From JAQBXX01 sp963925015 (GTDB lineage: Bacteria > Pseudomonadota > Gammaproteobacteria > SURF-13): a stretch of DNA of 31,639 bases. Of this stretch, positions 7,904 through 15,311 are shown one piece after another. The stretch's first letter is position 1, and each line of letters starts with the position of its first letter. The position numbers and the translations under genes were made by a program. The notes beneath the pieces were generated by a model. It saw only the letters and a program-made list of their open reading frames with translations. It made no database searches and was not told where the DNA came from. The stretch is from positions 1 to 31,639 of the forward strand of contig CAWUTX010000088.1 of the NCBI GenBank assembly GCA_963925015.1, written 5' to 3'.

Positions 7904-8110
7904 ATGGCAGAAAATGAAGAAGATTACTTGCGCCAGTGTTTGGAGAAAAATGTTTGCCCTGTTTGTCAGCAGCCTATTGCAAAAAAGTTTGGAAGTGGCC
8001 AATTCAAAGACGGTGTGTTTTGTTCTCTGGATTGCTACGCAGAATGGAATAAGGCGATACTGATACGACGACATCAAGGCCAGGCTCAAAAGAGTAAACC
8101 CGATGAATGA
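7904..8110 (+). CDS. small Cys4 zinc-finger-like protein, 68 aa
   Basis: A 68-residue protein with an acidic N-terminus (MAENEEDYLRQ), then a Cys4 pattern CPVC (18-21) and FCSLDC (40-44) followed by YAEWNK, and a basic tail. The CxxC...FCSxxC layout resembles treble-clef/TRASH-like metal-binding modules, so zinc binding is likely; I cannot assign a named family. The gene overlaps the dCTP-deaminase-like gene by 8 bases, implying co-translation and probably a functional pairing (partner, regulator or antitoxin-like subunit). Base use is AT-richer than the flanking growth genes. The start at 7904 has only a weak SD site. Confidence 0.75.
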   Translation: MAENEEDYLRQCLEKNVCPVCQQPIAKKFGSGQFKDGVFCSLDCYAEWNKAILIRRHQGQAQKSKPDE

Positions 8111-9311
8111 AGCAATAACGCAGACTGATCCGACGGCTAATCCTGGCTCGATGGCTCCGACACGCGGGAGCGACTATACCGGCATCCTTCCGAGCCAGAA
8201 GATTAAGGATATGCTGAATGGCAACGAGATCAAGACGGTGATGAATCTTGATCACGACCAAGTCCAGCCCGCCAGCATAGACTTGCGCCTCGGTGATTAT
8301 GCTTATCCCGTAGATATGAGTTTTCTTCCCGGCAAGGGAGTGAAAGTGTTCGATAAAATGAAGCAGCTTGATGACCGATTTGCTGACTTCGGAATCGATC
8401 TTCGTAAAGGTGCTGTTCTTGAAAAGGGACGCGTATATGTCATTCCTCTTTTGGAGGCCATTAATTTGAGGAGTGACGTGGCTGCCTTTGCTAACCCGAA
8501 GAGCTCAACGGGCAGGCTGGATATTTTGACGCGCTTAATTGCCGATGGAGCTACTAGCTTTGACCAAGTAAGCGAGGGTTATAAGGGTGAACTATTTATA
8601 GAAGTTGCGCCTCGAAGCTTCAGTGTGGTGGTAAAAACTGGCACCCGCTTGAACCAGCTAAGATTTCGCCGCACACGAGGCGAGGGAGCTAAACCCATCA
8701 CGGCCTCAGAATGGAAAAAGCTTCTTGATGACGGCCAGATAGTTGACTCTGGTGCCCACGAGGAAGGCGCGAAATCAAACAGAACAGGTGTGTTACCTTT
8801 TACTGTGGATTTGCAAGGCTCCGGCAAGGAGGGCGACGTAATTGGATATCGCGCGAAAAAACATGTCAAACGTATCGATCTGGAAAGACGGGATTATGAC
8901 CCACTTGATTTCTGGGAGCCCATCACTTTCCATAAGACTTCTTTGCTGACGTTGGATCCTGATGAATTTTACATTCTCATGACGAAAGAGGCAATTGCAG
9001 TGCCGCCGGAGTATGCCGCTGAGATGCTGCCGTACGACACTCGCGCGGGGGAGTTTCGTGTCCACTACGCCGGTTTTTTTGATCCCGGATTCGGCTGGGA
9101 CACCAAGACCAAGAGAGCGGGGAGTAGTAGAGGGGTTCTGGAAGTACGCTCACATGAGGTGCCCTTCTTGCTAGAGCATGGACAGACGGTCGGGTGGCTG
9201 CGCTATGAGCGTATGGCAGCTAAGCCAGAGCTTCTGTATGGGCAAGATGTTAATTCGAACTACCAAGGTCAGAGCCTTAAATTAGCTAAGCAATTTAAAG
9301 TAACTGCGTAG
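8103..9311 (+). CDS. dcd: two-domain dCTP deaminase family protein (Pfam DCD, PF06559 type)
   Basis: A 402-residue protein with two dCTP-deaminase/dUTPase-fold halves. The first half (about 25-190) carries PASIDLRLGDYAYP, KSSTGRLDILTRLIADG (133-149) and ELFIEVAPRSF with Glu167, where E. coli Dcd has RSSLARLGL and its catalytic Glu. The second half (about 225-390) has GFFDPGFGW and GVLEVRSHEVPFLLEHGQ with Glu347. This is the long DCD form known mainly from alphaproteobacteria. It is expected to deaminate dCTP to dUTP and feed dTMP synthesis. It is coupled to the zinc-finger gene and lies in an AT-richer segment between sppA and maf, suggesting acquisition. An alternative role is phage-induced nucleotide depletion, known for other dCTP deaminases; nothing here proves it. 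Confidence 0.85.
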   Translation: MNEAITQTDPTANPGSMAPTRGSDYTGILPSQKIKDMLNGNEIKTVMNLDHDQVQPASIDLRLGDYAYPVDMSFLPGKGVKVFDKMKQLDDRFADFGIDLRKGAVLEKGRVYVIPLLEAINLRSDVAAFANPKSSTGRLDILTRLIADGATSFDQVSEGYKGELFIEVAPRSFSVVVKTGTRLNQLRFRRTRGEGAKPITASEWKKLLDDGQIVDSGAHEEGAKSNRTGVLPFTVDLQGSGKEGDVIGYRAKKHVKRIDLERRDYDPLDFWEPITFHKTSLLTLDPDEFYILMTKEAIAVPPEYAAEMLPYDTRAGEFRVHYAGFFDPGFGWDTKTKRAGSSRGVLEVRSHEVPFLLEHGQTVGWLRYERMAAKPELLYGQDVNSNYQGQSLKLAKQFKVTA

Positions 9312-9367
9312 TTAAAGTTTAAATTATTTCTCTGCATGAAATATATCGCCATAACTTGCCATTATCA

Positions 9368-9475
9368 TTAGTTGGTTCGGGAGGGTGCCTCGATTTTATC
9401 AATGTGAGCCTTAACTGATGAATCTATTGCACAGCCCTCTTGATAATCGGCTTTAGCAAACTGGGCCACGCCCAT
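9368..9475 (-). CDS. possible 35-aa ORF downstream of maf
   Basis: A short frame MGVAQFAKADYQEG... of 35 codons begins 5 bases after the maf stop, on the same strand. A GAAGG abuts the ATG, too close for a good SD site. The composition is protein-like (acidic and basic mix, no low complexity) but I recognise no family. It may be the fragment of a gene left at the right edge of the inserted segment. The remainder of 9312-9480 shows nothing else. Confidence 0.25.
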   Translation of the reverse strand: MGVAQFAKADYQEGCAIDSSVKAHIDKIEAPSRTN

Positions 9476-9480
9476 CCTTC

Positions 9481-10059
9481 TTAAACAAGACTCACATCTT
9501 CACGTTCCAGCATGCGCGTGAGGCGAATCAGCGGTAGGCCGATGAGGGCGCTGGGGTCGTCGCCGATCAGGCGTTCTGTGAGCGCGGCACCCACACCTTC
9601 AGAACGGAAGCTGCAGGCACACTGATACGGTTGTTCGCGCTCAAGGTAGTTTTCGATCTGCGCCGTGCTGAGGTGGCGAAACACCACGGTGCAGGGGACG
9701 ATGTCGATCTGTGTCACGCCGCTGGCACTGTTCAACAGGCAAAGTCCGGTATAAAAAGTCACCTGCTGGCCGGAGACGCGCTGTAGCTGCTGCACGGCCT
9801 CTGCATGACCGCCCGGTTTGCCGAGGATGTCATCGCCCAGCGCCGCGACCTGATCGGCGCCGATGATGAGTGCCGCCGGATGCTGCGCCATCACGGCACG
9901 CGCCTTGGCCTCGGCCAGCCGCGTCACCATGGCGGTGACCGGCTCGCCCGGCAGGCGCGACTCGTCGATGTGCGGCCCACACACGCTGTAGGGCAGGCGC
10001 AATCCGTCCAGCAATTGTTTGCGCGCGGGAGATGTGGAGGCAAGGACGAGTGCTAGCAT
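9481..10059 (-). CDS. maf: Maf family nucleotide pyrophosphatase (YceF type)
   Basis: Cytoplasmic Maf/HAM1-fold nucleoside triphosphate pyrophosphatase of 192 residues. The YceF group hydrolyses m7GTP and related modified nucleotides, cleaning the pool. Motifs are LVLASTSPARKQLL at the N-terminus, EAKARAV, LIIGADQVAALG, ILGKPG and the C-terminal EGVGAALTERLIGDDPSALIGLPL. Assignment to the YceF rather than YhdE group rests on placement beside yceD-rpmF. It is divergent from yceD, separated by 71 bases containing overlapping promoter signals. It lacks the usual close link to sppA because the dCTP-deaminase segment intervenes. Confidence 0.94.
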   Translation of the reverse strand: MLALVLASTSPARKQLLDGLRLPYSVCGPHIDESRLPGEPVTAMVTRLAEAKARAVMAQHPAALIIGADQVAALGDDILGKPGGHAEAVQQLQRVSGQQVTFYTGLCLLNSASGVTQIDIVPCTVVFRHLSTAQIENYLEREQPYQCACSFRSEGVGAALTERLIGDDPSALIGLPLIRLTRMLEREDVSLV

Positions 10060-10092
10060 GGTGAATCAGGCCGCAGAGCGGCTTGCGCGGTT

Positions 10093-10121
10093 TTGACACA
10101 TAAGGTGGTTGATTATACAAT
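10093..10121 (+). promoter_or_regulatory. sigma-70 promoter for yceD-rpmF
   Basis: A perfect -35 TTGACA (10093-10098), a 17-base spacer and -10 TACAAT (10116-10121). Transcription should start near 10128, only about three bases before the yceD ATG at 10131, giving a leaderless or near-leaderless message. No SD site is present before yceD, in agreement. Confidence 0.8.
10112..10117 (-). promoter_or_regulatory. possible -10 element for maf
   Basis: The minus strand reads TATAAT here, facing maf and overlapping the yceD -10 on the other strand. No good -35 is found at 17 bases. If used, the two promoters would exclude each other. Confidence 0.35.
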
Positions 10122-10130
10122 GCGCAGCCT

Positions 10131-10634
10131 ATGTTAGAGCAGTTGCCGGTGATTATTGAGCCGCTGCGGCTCGCCGAGGCGGGGCGCCAGCTTCACGGTC
10201 GTCTGCCGCTGGTGGAGTTCAAGCGTCTTGCGCCTGCCCTGCACGAGGTGCGGGGCGAGGTGGAGGTAGAGATCGAGTTTGGTAAAGACGAGATCCACAT
10301 TGCCTATATGCGCGGCCATCTGCGTACGCAGCTTCAGCTCATCTGCCAACGCTGCCTGCAACCTATGGCGCTGCCGGTGGATGCGGAGTTGGCGCTGGGG
10401 CTGGTGACCACAGATGAGGCCGCCGAACAGTTACCGGCGGATTACGAGCCGCTCATGGTGAGCGGGCCGATGGAACTGGCCGGGATTATTGAAGACGAAC
10501 TGATCCTTGCCGTACCGTTTGTGCCGCTGCACCCGATAGGGCAGTGTCCGGCGCAGACTGGGCAGGAGGGTCGACTGGAAGACAAGACCCCGCATCCGTT
10601 TGCGGTACTCGCGCGGCTGAAGAAGCCGCAGTAG
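10131..10634 (+). CDS. yceD: 23S rRNA accumulation protein YceD (DUF177)
   Basis: DUF177 family protein of 167 residues, associated with 23S rRNA accumulation and large-subunit biogenesis; in gammaproteobacteria it is almost always followed by rpmF, as here. Visible motifs are LICQRCLQP with its paired Cys (about residue 75), YEPLMV, EDELILAVPFVPLH and the closing PFAVLARLKK. The start at 10131 agrees with the family N-terminus (short run before PVIIEPLRLAEAGR), and no later start fits. The promoter lies directly on top of the start codon. Confidence 0.94.
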   Translation: MLEQLPVIIEPLRLAEAGRQLHGRLPLVEFKRLAPALHEVRGEVEVEIEFGKDEIHIAYMRGHLRTQLQLICQRCLQPMALPVDAELALGLVTTDEAAEQLPADYEPLMVSGPMELAGIIEDELILAVPFVPLHPIGQCPAQTGQEGRLEDKTPHPFAVLARLKKPQ

Positions 10635-10668
10635 CACTATTGATTAAATCGAACAGGGAGTTAAGCCC

Positions 10669-10848
10669 ATGGCAGTACAGAAAAGTCGTAAAACACCTTC
10701 CAAGCGCGGCATGCGCCGTTCGCACGATGCGCTTACCGGGCCCACTCTGTCGGTGGAGTCGGTGACGGGCGAGACGCATCTGCGGCATCACATCAGCCGC
10801 GAAGGCTATTATCGCGGCCGCAAGGTCATCGCCTCCAAAAGCGAGTAG
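10669..10848 (+). CDS. rpmF: 50S ribosomal protein L32
   Basis: Ribosomal protein L32, 59 residues. The sequence begins MAVQKSRKTPSKRGMRRSHD and continues HLRHHISREGYYRGRKVI, a very close match to gammaproteobacterial L32. It is the zinc-free form with no Cys pairs. SD AGGGAG (10655-10660) lies 8 bases ahead. It follows yceD by 34 bases, and the pair is followed by plsX, the classic coupling of ribosome assembly with lipid synthesis. The stop is TAG at 10846-10848. Confidence 0.97.
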   Translation: MAVQKSRKTPSKRGMRRSHDALTGPTLSVESVTGETHLRHHISREGYYRGRKVIASKSE

Positions 10849-10927
10849 TAGTCGGTAACTCCAGAGTTATTCATCTGATCCTGCCTGGGTCTGCGCCTCA
10901 CGGCCCGCACATAACGGGAGGCATTCC

Positions 10928-11998
10928 GTGGAACTGCACGCCGGTTTCGTTCCGTCGATGACGCGCGCCCAGACGATTGCGCTGGACGCGATGGGGGGCG
11001 ATCACGGCCCCTCCGTTGTCGTGCCCGCTGCGCTGAACTCTCTTGCCACCCATGAGGCGCTGCATGTCATTCTGGTGGGCGACGAGATCATTCTGCGCGC
11101 TGCATTGCAGAACAACAAAGCCGCAGACAGATATATGACGAGCGAGCGCCTGCTGATTCAGCATGCGTCGCAACAGGTGGAGATGGACGAGCTGCCGTCA
11201 CAGGCGCTGCGCAACAAAAAAGATTCCTCCATGCGCGTCGCGCTCAACCTGGTGAAGGAGGGTCGCGCGCACGCCTGCGTCAGCGCTGGCAACACCGGCG
11301 CACTGATGGCTACGGCCCGCTATGTATTAAAGATGCTGCCGGGCGTTGATCGCCCCGCCATTATTACCGCGCTGCCGACCATGACCGGTCATACCCACAT
11401 GCTCGACCTCGGCGCCAACAGTGATTGCAGCGCCGAGCACCTGTATCAATTCGCCGTGATGGGTTCGGTGCTGGCAAATGCCGTGGACGGTACCGTGCGG
11501 CCACGCGTGGGCCTGCTCAACATCGGCGCCGAAGAAATCAAGGGCAACGAGCGCGTAAGAGAAGTGGCGCGAATGCTGGCGGAAAGCAGTATTCACTATA
11601 TCGGCTTCGTCGAAGGCGATGGCATATATGCGGGCGAGGCCGATGTGGTGGTGTGCGACGGCTTCACCGGCAATGTAGCCCTGAAGTGCAGTGAAGGCGT
11701 GGCACGCATGATGGGTCATTTCCTGAAGCAGGAATTCAAGCGCAATCTGTTGACGCGCCTGAGCGCACTGATCGCGGCTCCGGTGCTGAAGGCGTTCCGC
11801 AACAAAGTCGACCCGCGCTGCTATAACGGCGCCAGCCTGCTGGGCTTGCAGGGCAGCGTCATCAAGAGCCACGGCGGCGCTGATGTGCTTGCCTTCGGCT
11901 GCGCGATCCGCGAGGCCATGCTGGAGGTGGCGCACGATGTGCCGCAGCGCATCGGCCGGCAGATCGAGTCACATCTGGTGGAGCACGTCACACCGTGA
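10928..11998 (+). CDS. plsX: phosphate acyltransferase PlsX
   Basis: Converts acyl-ACP and phosphate to acyl-phosphate, the substrate for PlsY, at the first step of phospholipid synthesis; a peripheral membrane protein. It has 356 residues from a GTG at 10928, chosen because GGGAGG (10916-10921) sits 6 bases upstream. An ATG at 10958 gives the more typical start (MTRAQTIALDAMGGDHGP) but has no SD site. Motifs include ALDAMGGDHGP, SAGNTGALMA, LDLGAN, GLLNIGAE, CDGFTGNVALK and GASLLGLQG. It overlaps fabH by 4 bases (GTGA). Confidence 0.96.
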   Translation: MELHAGFVPSMTRAQTIALDAMGGDHGPSVVVPAALNSLATHEALHVILVGDEIILRAALQNNKAADRYMTSERLLIQHASQQVEMDELPSQALRNKKDSSMRVALNLVKEGRAHACVSAGNTGALMATARYVLKMLPGVDRPAIITALPTMTGHTHMLDLGANSDCSAEHLYQFAVMGSVLANAVDGTVRPRVGLLNIGAEEIKGNERVREVARMLAESSIHYIGFVEGDGIYAGEADVVVCDGFTGNVALKCSEGVARMMGHFLKQEFKRNLLTRLSALIAAPVLKAFRNKVDPRCYNGASLLGLQGSVIKSHGGADVLAFGCAIREAMLEVAHDVPQRIGRQIESHLVEHVTP

Positions 11999-12951
11999 AC
12001 AATCCCTACGCACGCATACGCGGCACCGGTGGCTACCTGCCGGACAAAGTGCTCACCAACGCCGATCTCGAAAAGATGGTGGAGACTACGGATGAGTGGA
12101 TCGTCGAGCGCACCGGTATACGGGAGCGCCACATTGCCGCCGCAGAGGAAACCACCTGTGATCTCGCCGAACACGCCGCGCGCAAGGCCATCGAAGCAGC
12201 AGGTATACAGCCTGCGGACATTGATCTCATCATCGTCGCTACCACCACACCTGATAAACTCTTTCCCAGCACCGCGTGTCTGTTACAGCAGCGTCTGGGT
12301 ATCCGTGGCGGCGCGGCGTTTGACGTGCAGGCGGCTTGCACCGGATTCGTCTATGCACTGGGCATCGCCGATAAATTCATCCGCAGCGGTTCAACGCAGT
12401 GCGCGCTGGTGGTCGGGGCCGAGATTTTTTCGCGCATCGTGGACTGGAGGGATCGCAACACCTGCGTGTTGTTCGGCGACGGTGCGGGTGCGGTGATCGT
12501 GCAGGCGGAGAGCGAGCCGGGCATTTTGTCCACGCACCTGCACGCCGACGGCCACTATCATCATTTACTCACCACAGAGGACATCGCTGACGCTCCCAAC
12601 GGCGCCTATGTCACCATGCAGGGCAATGAAGTCTTCAAGATGGCGGTGAACACGCTGGATCGCATTGTGGATGAAACGCTGGCGGCGAATCAGCTGCAGA
12701 AATCCGATGTGGACTGGCTCATCCCGCATCAGGCCAACATCCGCATCATCAGCGCCACCGCCAAAAAACTCGGCATGCCGATGGAACGCGTGGTGGTCAC
12801 CGTGGACAAGCACGGCAACACCTCTGCCGCCTCGGTGCCGCTCGCGCTCGACGTTGCCGTACGCGACGGACGCATCCAGCGTGGCGACACCTTGCTGCTG
12901 GAGGCGTTCGGCGCGGGTTTCACCTGGGGCTCGGCGTTGTTGAAGTATTAA
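11995..12951 (+). CDS. fabH: beta-ketoacyl-ACP synthase III
   Basis: Starts each round of type II fatty-acid synthesis by condensing acetyl-CoA with malonyl-ACP. It has 318 residues. The catalytic triad is visible: Cys115 in QAACTGFVYAL, His245 in PHQANIRI and Asn275 in GNTSAASVPLAL. The N-terminus has RIRGTGGYLPDKVLTN and TDEWIVERTGI. The GTG start overlaps the plsX stop, so the two are coupled. Downstream, 216 bases separate it from fabD, more than usual for this operon. Confidence 0.97.
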   Translation: MNNPYARIRGTGGYLPDKVLTNADLEKMVETTDEWIVERTGIRERHIAAAEETTCDLAEHAARKAIEAAGIQPADIDLIIVATTTPDKLFPSTACLLQQRLGIRGGAAFDVQAACTGFVYALGIADKFIRSGSTQCALVVGAEIFSRIVDWRDRNTCVLFGDGAGAVIVQAESEPGILSTHLHADGHYHHLLTTEDIADAPNGAYVTMQGNEVFKMAVNTLDRIVDETLAANQLQKSDVDWLIPHQANIRIISATAKKLGMPMERVVVTVDKHGNTSAASVPLALDVAVRDGRIQRGDTLLLEAFGAGFTWGSALLKY

Positions 12952-13167
12952 GCGGGCACTTCTAAAAATGATGGCTTTTGCTTCAAGACAAGGCGCAGCG
13001 CCGTCGAGCAGCGGCCGCTCCTGCGCGTCCTGCGCCCGCGACATTCGTAGAACCCTTCGCTGCCGCTCTTCCCTTAACAGCACAGCATACACGTTAGTAT
13101 GTGAGCAGCCCAATGGTAAATTGGCGAAGCTGCAACAGTATTGGAGCAAAAGACGCATTTTTACGCC
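12952..13167. other. fabH-fabD spacer, no recognised gene
   Basis: 216 bases where fabH and fabD are usually almost adjacent. A 67-codon frame runs through it from 12968 but its composition (Ser/Arg/Cys-rich) is not protein-like and it has no SD site. The segment contains CATAC/GTATG (13086-13101) around ACGTTA and a GC-rich part with several short self-complementary stretches. It could be a decayed repeat element. Confidence 0.4.
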
Positions 13168-14100
13168 ATGACACTCGCATTTGTCTTTCCCGGCCAAGGT
13201 TCACAGTCTGTCGGCATGCTGGCGGAACTGGCGCACAGCTATCCTCAAGTAGAGGCGACCTACGCTGAGGCCTCGCACGTGCTGGGCTATGACCTGTGGG
13301 CGCTGGCGCAGCAAGGGCCGGAAGCGGATTTGAACCTCACCTGCAAAACGCAGCCCGCGATGCTCGCCGCAGGGGTCGCTGCATGGCGTGTCTGGCAGGC
13401 GCGCGGTAGTGTCCAGCCCGCCTATCTGGCGGGTCACAGCCTGGGCGAGTACACGGCGCTGGTCTGCGCCGGGGCGCTGGAGTTTACCGACGCCGTCGAT
13501 CTCGTCGCCCGGCGCGGCGAATTCATGCAGGCGGCGGTGGCGAAAGGCAGCGGCGCCATGGCTGCGATCCTGGGTCTTGATAACGCCAAGGTGCGCGCCG
13601 TGTGTGCTGAGGCCGCCCAAGGAGCGGTAGTCGAGGCGGTCAATTTCAATTCGCCGGGGCAGGTAGTGGTGGCGGGGGAGAGCGCCGCCGTCGCGCGCGC
13701 ACTGGAACTCGCCAAGCAGGCGGGCGCCAAGCGTGCCGTGTTGCTGCCGGTGAGCGTGCCGTCGCACTGTGCGTTGATGCGGCCTGCGGCGGAGCAGCTC
13801 GGCGCACGCCTGCGCAACACTGTGTTTCAGACGCCGCGCATTCCTGTAATCAATAACGTCGATGTTGCGGTTTATAGCGACGCTGCATCCATCCGCGACG
13901 GACTCACGCGCCAGATGTATCAGCCCGTGGGTTGGGTCGAGGTAATACAGGCGCTGGCGCAGAAGGGCGTGGACGCGCTGATTGAATGCGGGCCGGGCAA
14001 GGTGCTTGCGGGGCTGAACAAGCGCATCGCACCCGAGATGAGGATGCTGTCGCTGTACGATCCGGCGACGCTCGATGCCGCGCTGGCTGCCGTGGCTTAA
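13168..14100 (+). CDS. fabD: malonyl-CoA:ACP transacylase
   Basis: Loads malonyl groups from CoA onto ACP for chain elongation. It has 310 residues from ATG 13168, which gives the canonical MTLAFVFPGQGSQSVGM; a TTG further upstream is in frame but would add an unconserved tail. Catalytic Ser91 is in GHSLGEYTAL, the substrate Arg in ARRGEFMQ (about 115-116), and His200 in PSHCALM. The SD site is weak. fabG follows after 12 bases with a strong SD. Confidence 0.97.
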   Translation: MTLAFVFPGQGSQSVGMLAELAHSYPQVEATYAEASHVLGYDLWALAQQGPEADLNLTCKTQPAMLAAGVAAWRVWQARGSVQPAYLAGHSLGEYTALVCAGALEFTDAVDLVARRGEFMQAAVAKGSGAMAAILGLDNAKVRAVCAEAAQGAVVEAVNFNSPGQVVVAGESAAVARALELAKQAGAKRAVLLPVSVPSHCALMRPAAEQLGARLRNTVFQTPRIPVINNVDVAVYSDAASIRDGLTRQMYQPVGWVEVIQALAQKGVDALIECGPGKVLAGLNKRIAPEMRMLSLYDPATLDAALAAVA

Positions 14101-14112
14101 GGAGAAACTCAT

Positions 14113-14856
14113 ATGCACTTAAACAATGAAATCGCTCTGGTGACCGGCGCAAGCCGTGGCATCGGCCAGGCCATTGCGCTTGAGCTGGGGCGGCAGGGGG
14201 CGGTGGTGATCGGTACCGCAACTTCACAAAGTGGTGCAGATTTAATCAGTAATGTAATGAAAGTAAAAGAAATTAAAGGTTCAGGCTATGTGCTTAACGT
14301 AACCGATCCGGCCTCTATAGCCGCGCTGCTCGCCGTGATAGAGCCGGCCTTCGGCGCGCCCTCCATACTCGTCAATAATGCCGGCATTACCCGCGACGGT
14401 CTGCTGATGCGCATGAAGGACAGCGATTGGGAGGAGATCATCGCCACCAACCTGAGTTCGGTGTATCGTCTGTCCAAGGCCTGCCTGCCCGCGATGATGA
14501 AGGCGCGGCGCGGGCGCATTATCAGCATCTCGTCAGTGGTGGGCGCCGCCGGTAATGCGGGGCAGACCAATTACGCCGCCGCCAAGGCCGGCATTCTCGG
14601 CTTTACCAAGGCACTGGCGCGTGAGGTGGGGTCGCGTGGTATCACCGTGAACGCGGTCGCGCCGGGATTTATCGACACCGATATGACGCGTGCGCTGGCG
14701 GAAGAGCAGCGCGCCGCGCTGTTGCAGCAGATACCGCTCAAGCGCTTGGGCAGCGTGGAGGAAATTGCCGCCGTGGTCGCCTTTCTGGCCTCGCCGCTGG
14801 CGGGTTACATCACCGGCGAGACGCTGCACGTGAACGGCGGAATGTATATGACCTAA
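14113..14856 (+). CDS. fabG: 3-oxoacyl-ACP reductase
   Basis: NADPH-dependent short-chain dehydrogenase that reduces 3-oxoacyl-ACP; 247 residues. Motifs are the nucleotide fold TGASRGIGQ (11-19), NNAG (88-91) and the triad Ser140/141, Tyr154 and Lys158 in ISSVVGAAGNAGQTNYAAAKAG read as two blocks, ending GYITGETLHVNGGMYM. SD AAGGAGA stands 8 bases before the ATG. One internal stretch (about 14221-14300, residues 37-63) is conspicuously AT-richer than its surroundings, though the encoded residues remain family-like. Confidence 0.97.
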   Translation: MHLNNEIALVTGASRGIGQAIALELGRQGAVVIGTATSQSGADLISNVMKVKEIKGSGYVLNVTDPASIAALLAVIEPAFGAPSILVNNAGITRDGLLMRMKDSDWEEIIATNLSSVYRLSKACLPAMMKARRGRIISISSVVGAAGNAGQTNYAAAKAGILGFTKALAREVGSRGITVNAVAPGFIDTDMTRALAEEQRAALLQQIPLKRLGSVEEIAAVVAFLASPLAGYITGETLHVNGGMYMT

Positions 14857-14990
14857 AGGCCCGCCGTCCAGGTTTCTTTTTCTTTTAATATCATTATGTT
14901 GGAAGTGGTTGTGGCCTAATCAGCCGGTTTCCAATAAAATACCGCCAGCGATTCAGACTATTTCATCAATGTTGGGAGGATGTATCCGTC

Positions 14991-15233
14991 ATGAACACCG
15001 TCGAAGAACGCGTCAAGAAAATTGTTATTGAGCAATTAGGGGTCAAAGAAGAAGAGGTCAGCAACGAGTCTTCCTTTGTCGATGATCTTGGTGCAGATTC
15101 CCTCGACACCGTGGAGCTGGTGATGGCGCTCGAAGAAGAGTTCGAATGCGAGATACCGGATGAGTCCGCTGAAAAGATCACTACCGTCCAGCAGGCCGTT
15201 GATTACATCAAGTCCCAATCCGCCACTGCCTAG
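14991..15233 (+). CDS. acpP: acyl carrier protein
   Basis: Carries growing acyl chains on a 4'-phosphopantetheine attached to Ser37 in the motif DDLGADSLDTVELVMALEE (31-49). It has 80 acidic residues, the usual length. SD GGGAGG lies upstream in the 134-base leader. That leader contains AT-rich stretches that could hold its own promoter, as is common for acpP, but no convincing -35/-10 pair was found. A terminator hairpin follows the gene. Confidence 0.98.
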   Translation: MNTVEERVKKIVIEQLGVKEEEVSNESSFVDDLGADSLDTVELVMALEEEFECEIPDESAEKITTVQQAVDYIKSQSATA

Positions 15234-15252
15234 GATACCCGTCCGTTATCGA

Positions 15253-15291
15253 GGCCGCTCCATCTCCAGTGGTGCGGCCTTTGTTTTTATT
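15253..15291 (+). terminator. intrinsic terminator or attenuator between acpP and fabF
   Basis: Stem GGCCGC (15253-15258) with GCGGCC (15274-15279), extended inside by CCA/TGG after a T-T mismatch, loop of about 7, followed directly by TTTGTTTTTATT. It lies 19 bases after the acpP stop and 20 bases before the fabF start, so readthrough must occur for fabF unless fabF has its own promoter. It likely gives more acpP than fabF transcript. Confidence 0.8.
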
Positions 15292-15311
15292 CTTGATACA
15301 CGAGGTCTAGC

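Noticed and set aside
7904..9311. Calling the zinc-finger and DCD genes a toxin-antitoxin system
   Set aside because: The 8-base overlap and AT-richness fit, but both products are also consistent with plain dCTP deamination, and nothing in the sequence shows toxicity.
13201..14118. Minus-strand frame of about 305 codons opposite fabD
   Set aside because: It is antisense to a fully intact fabD and has a His/Arg/Gln-rich composition with no motifs.
14857..14990. Specific acpP promoter
   Set aside because: Several AT-rich candidates were seen but no -35/-10 pair had a 16-18 base spacing, so none is annotated.
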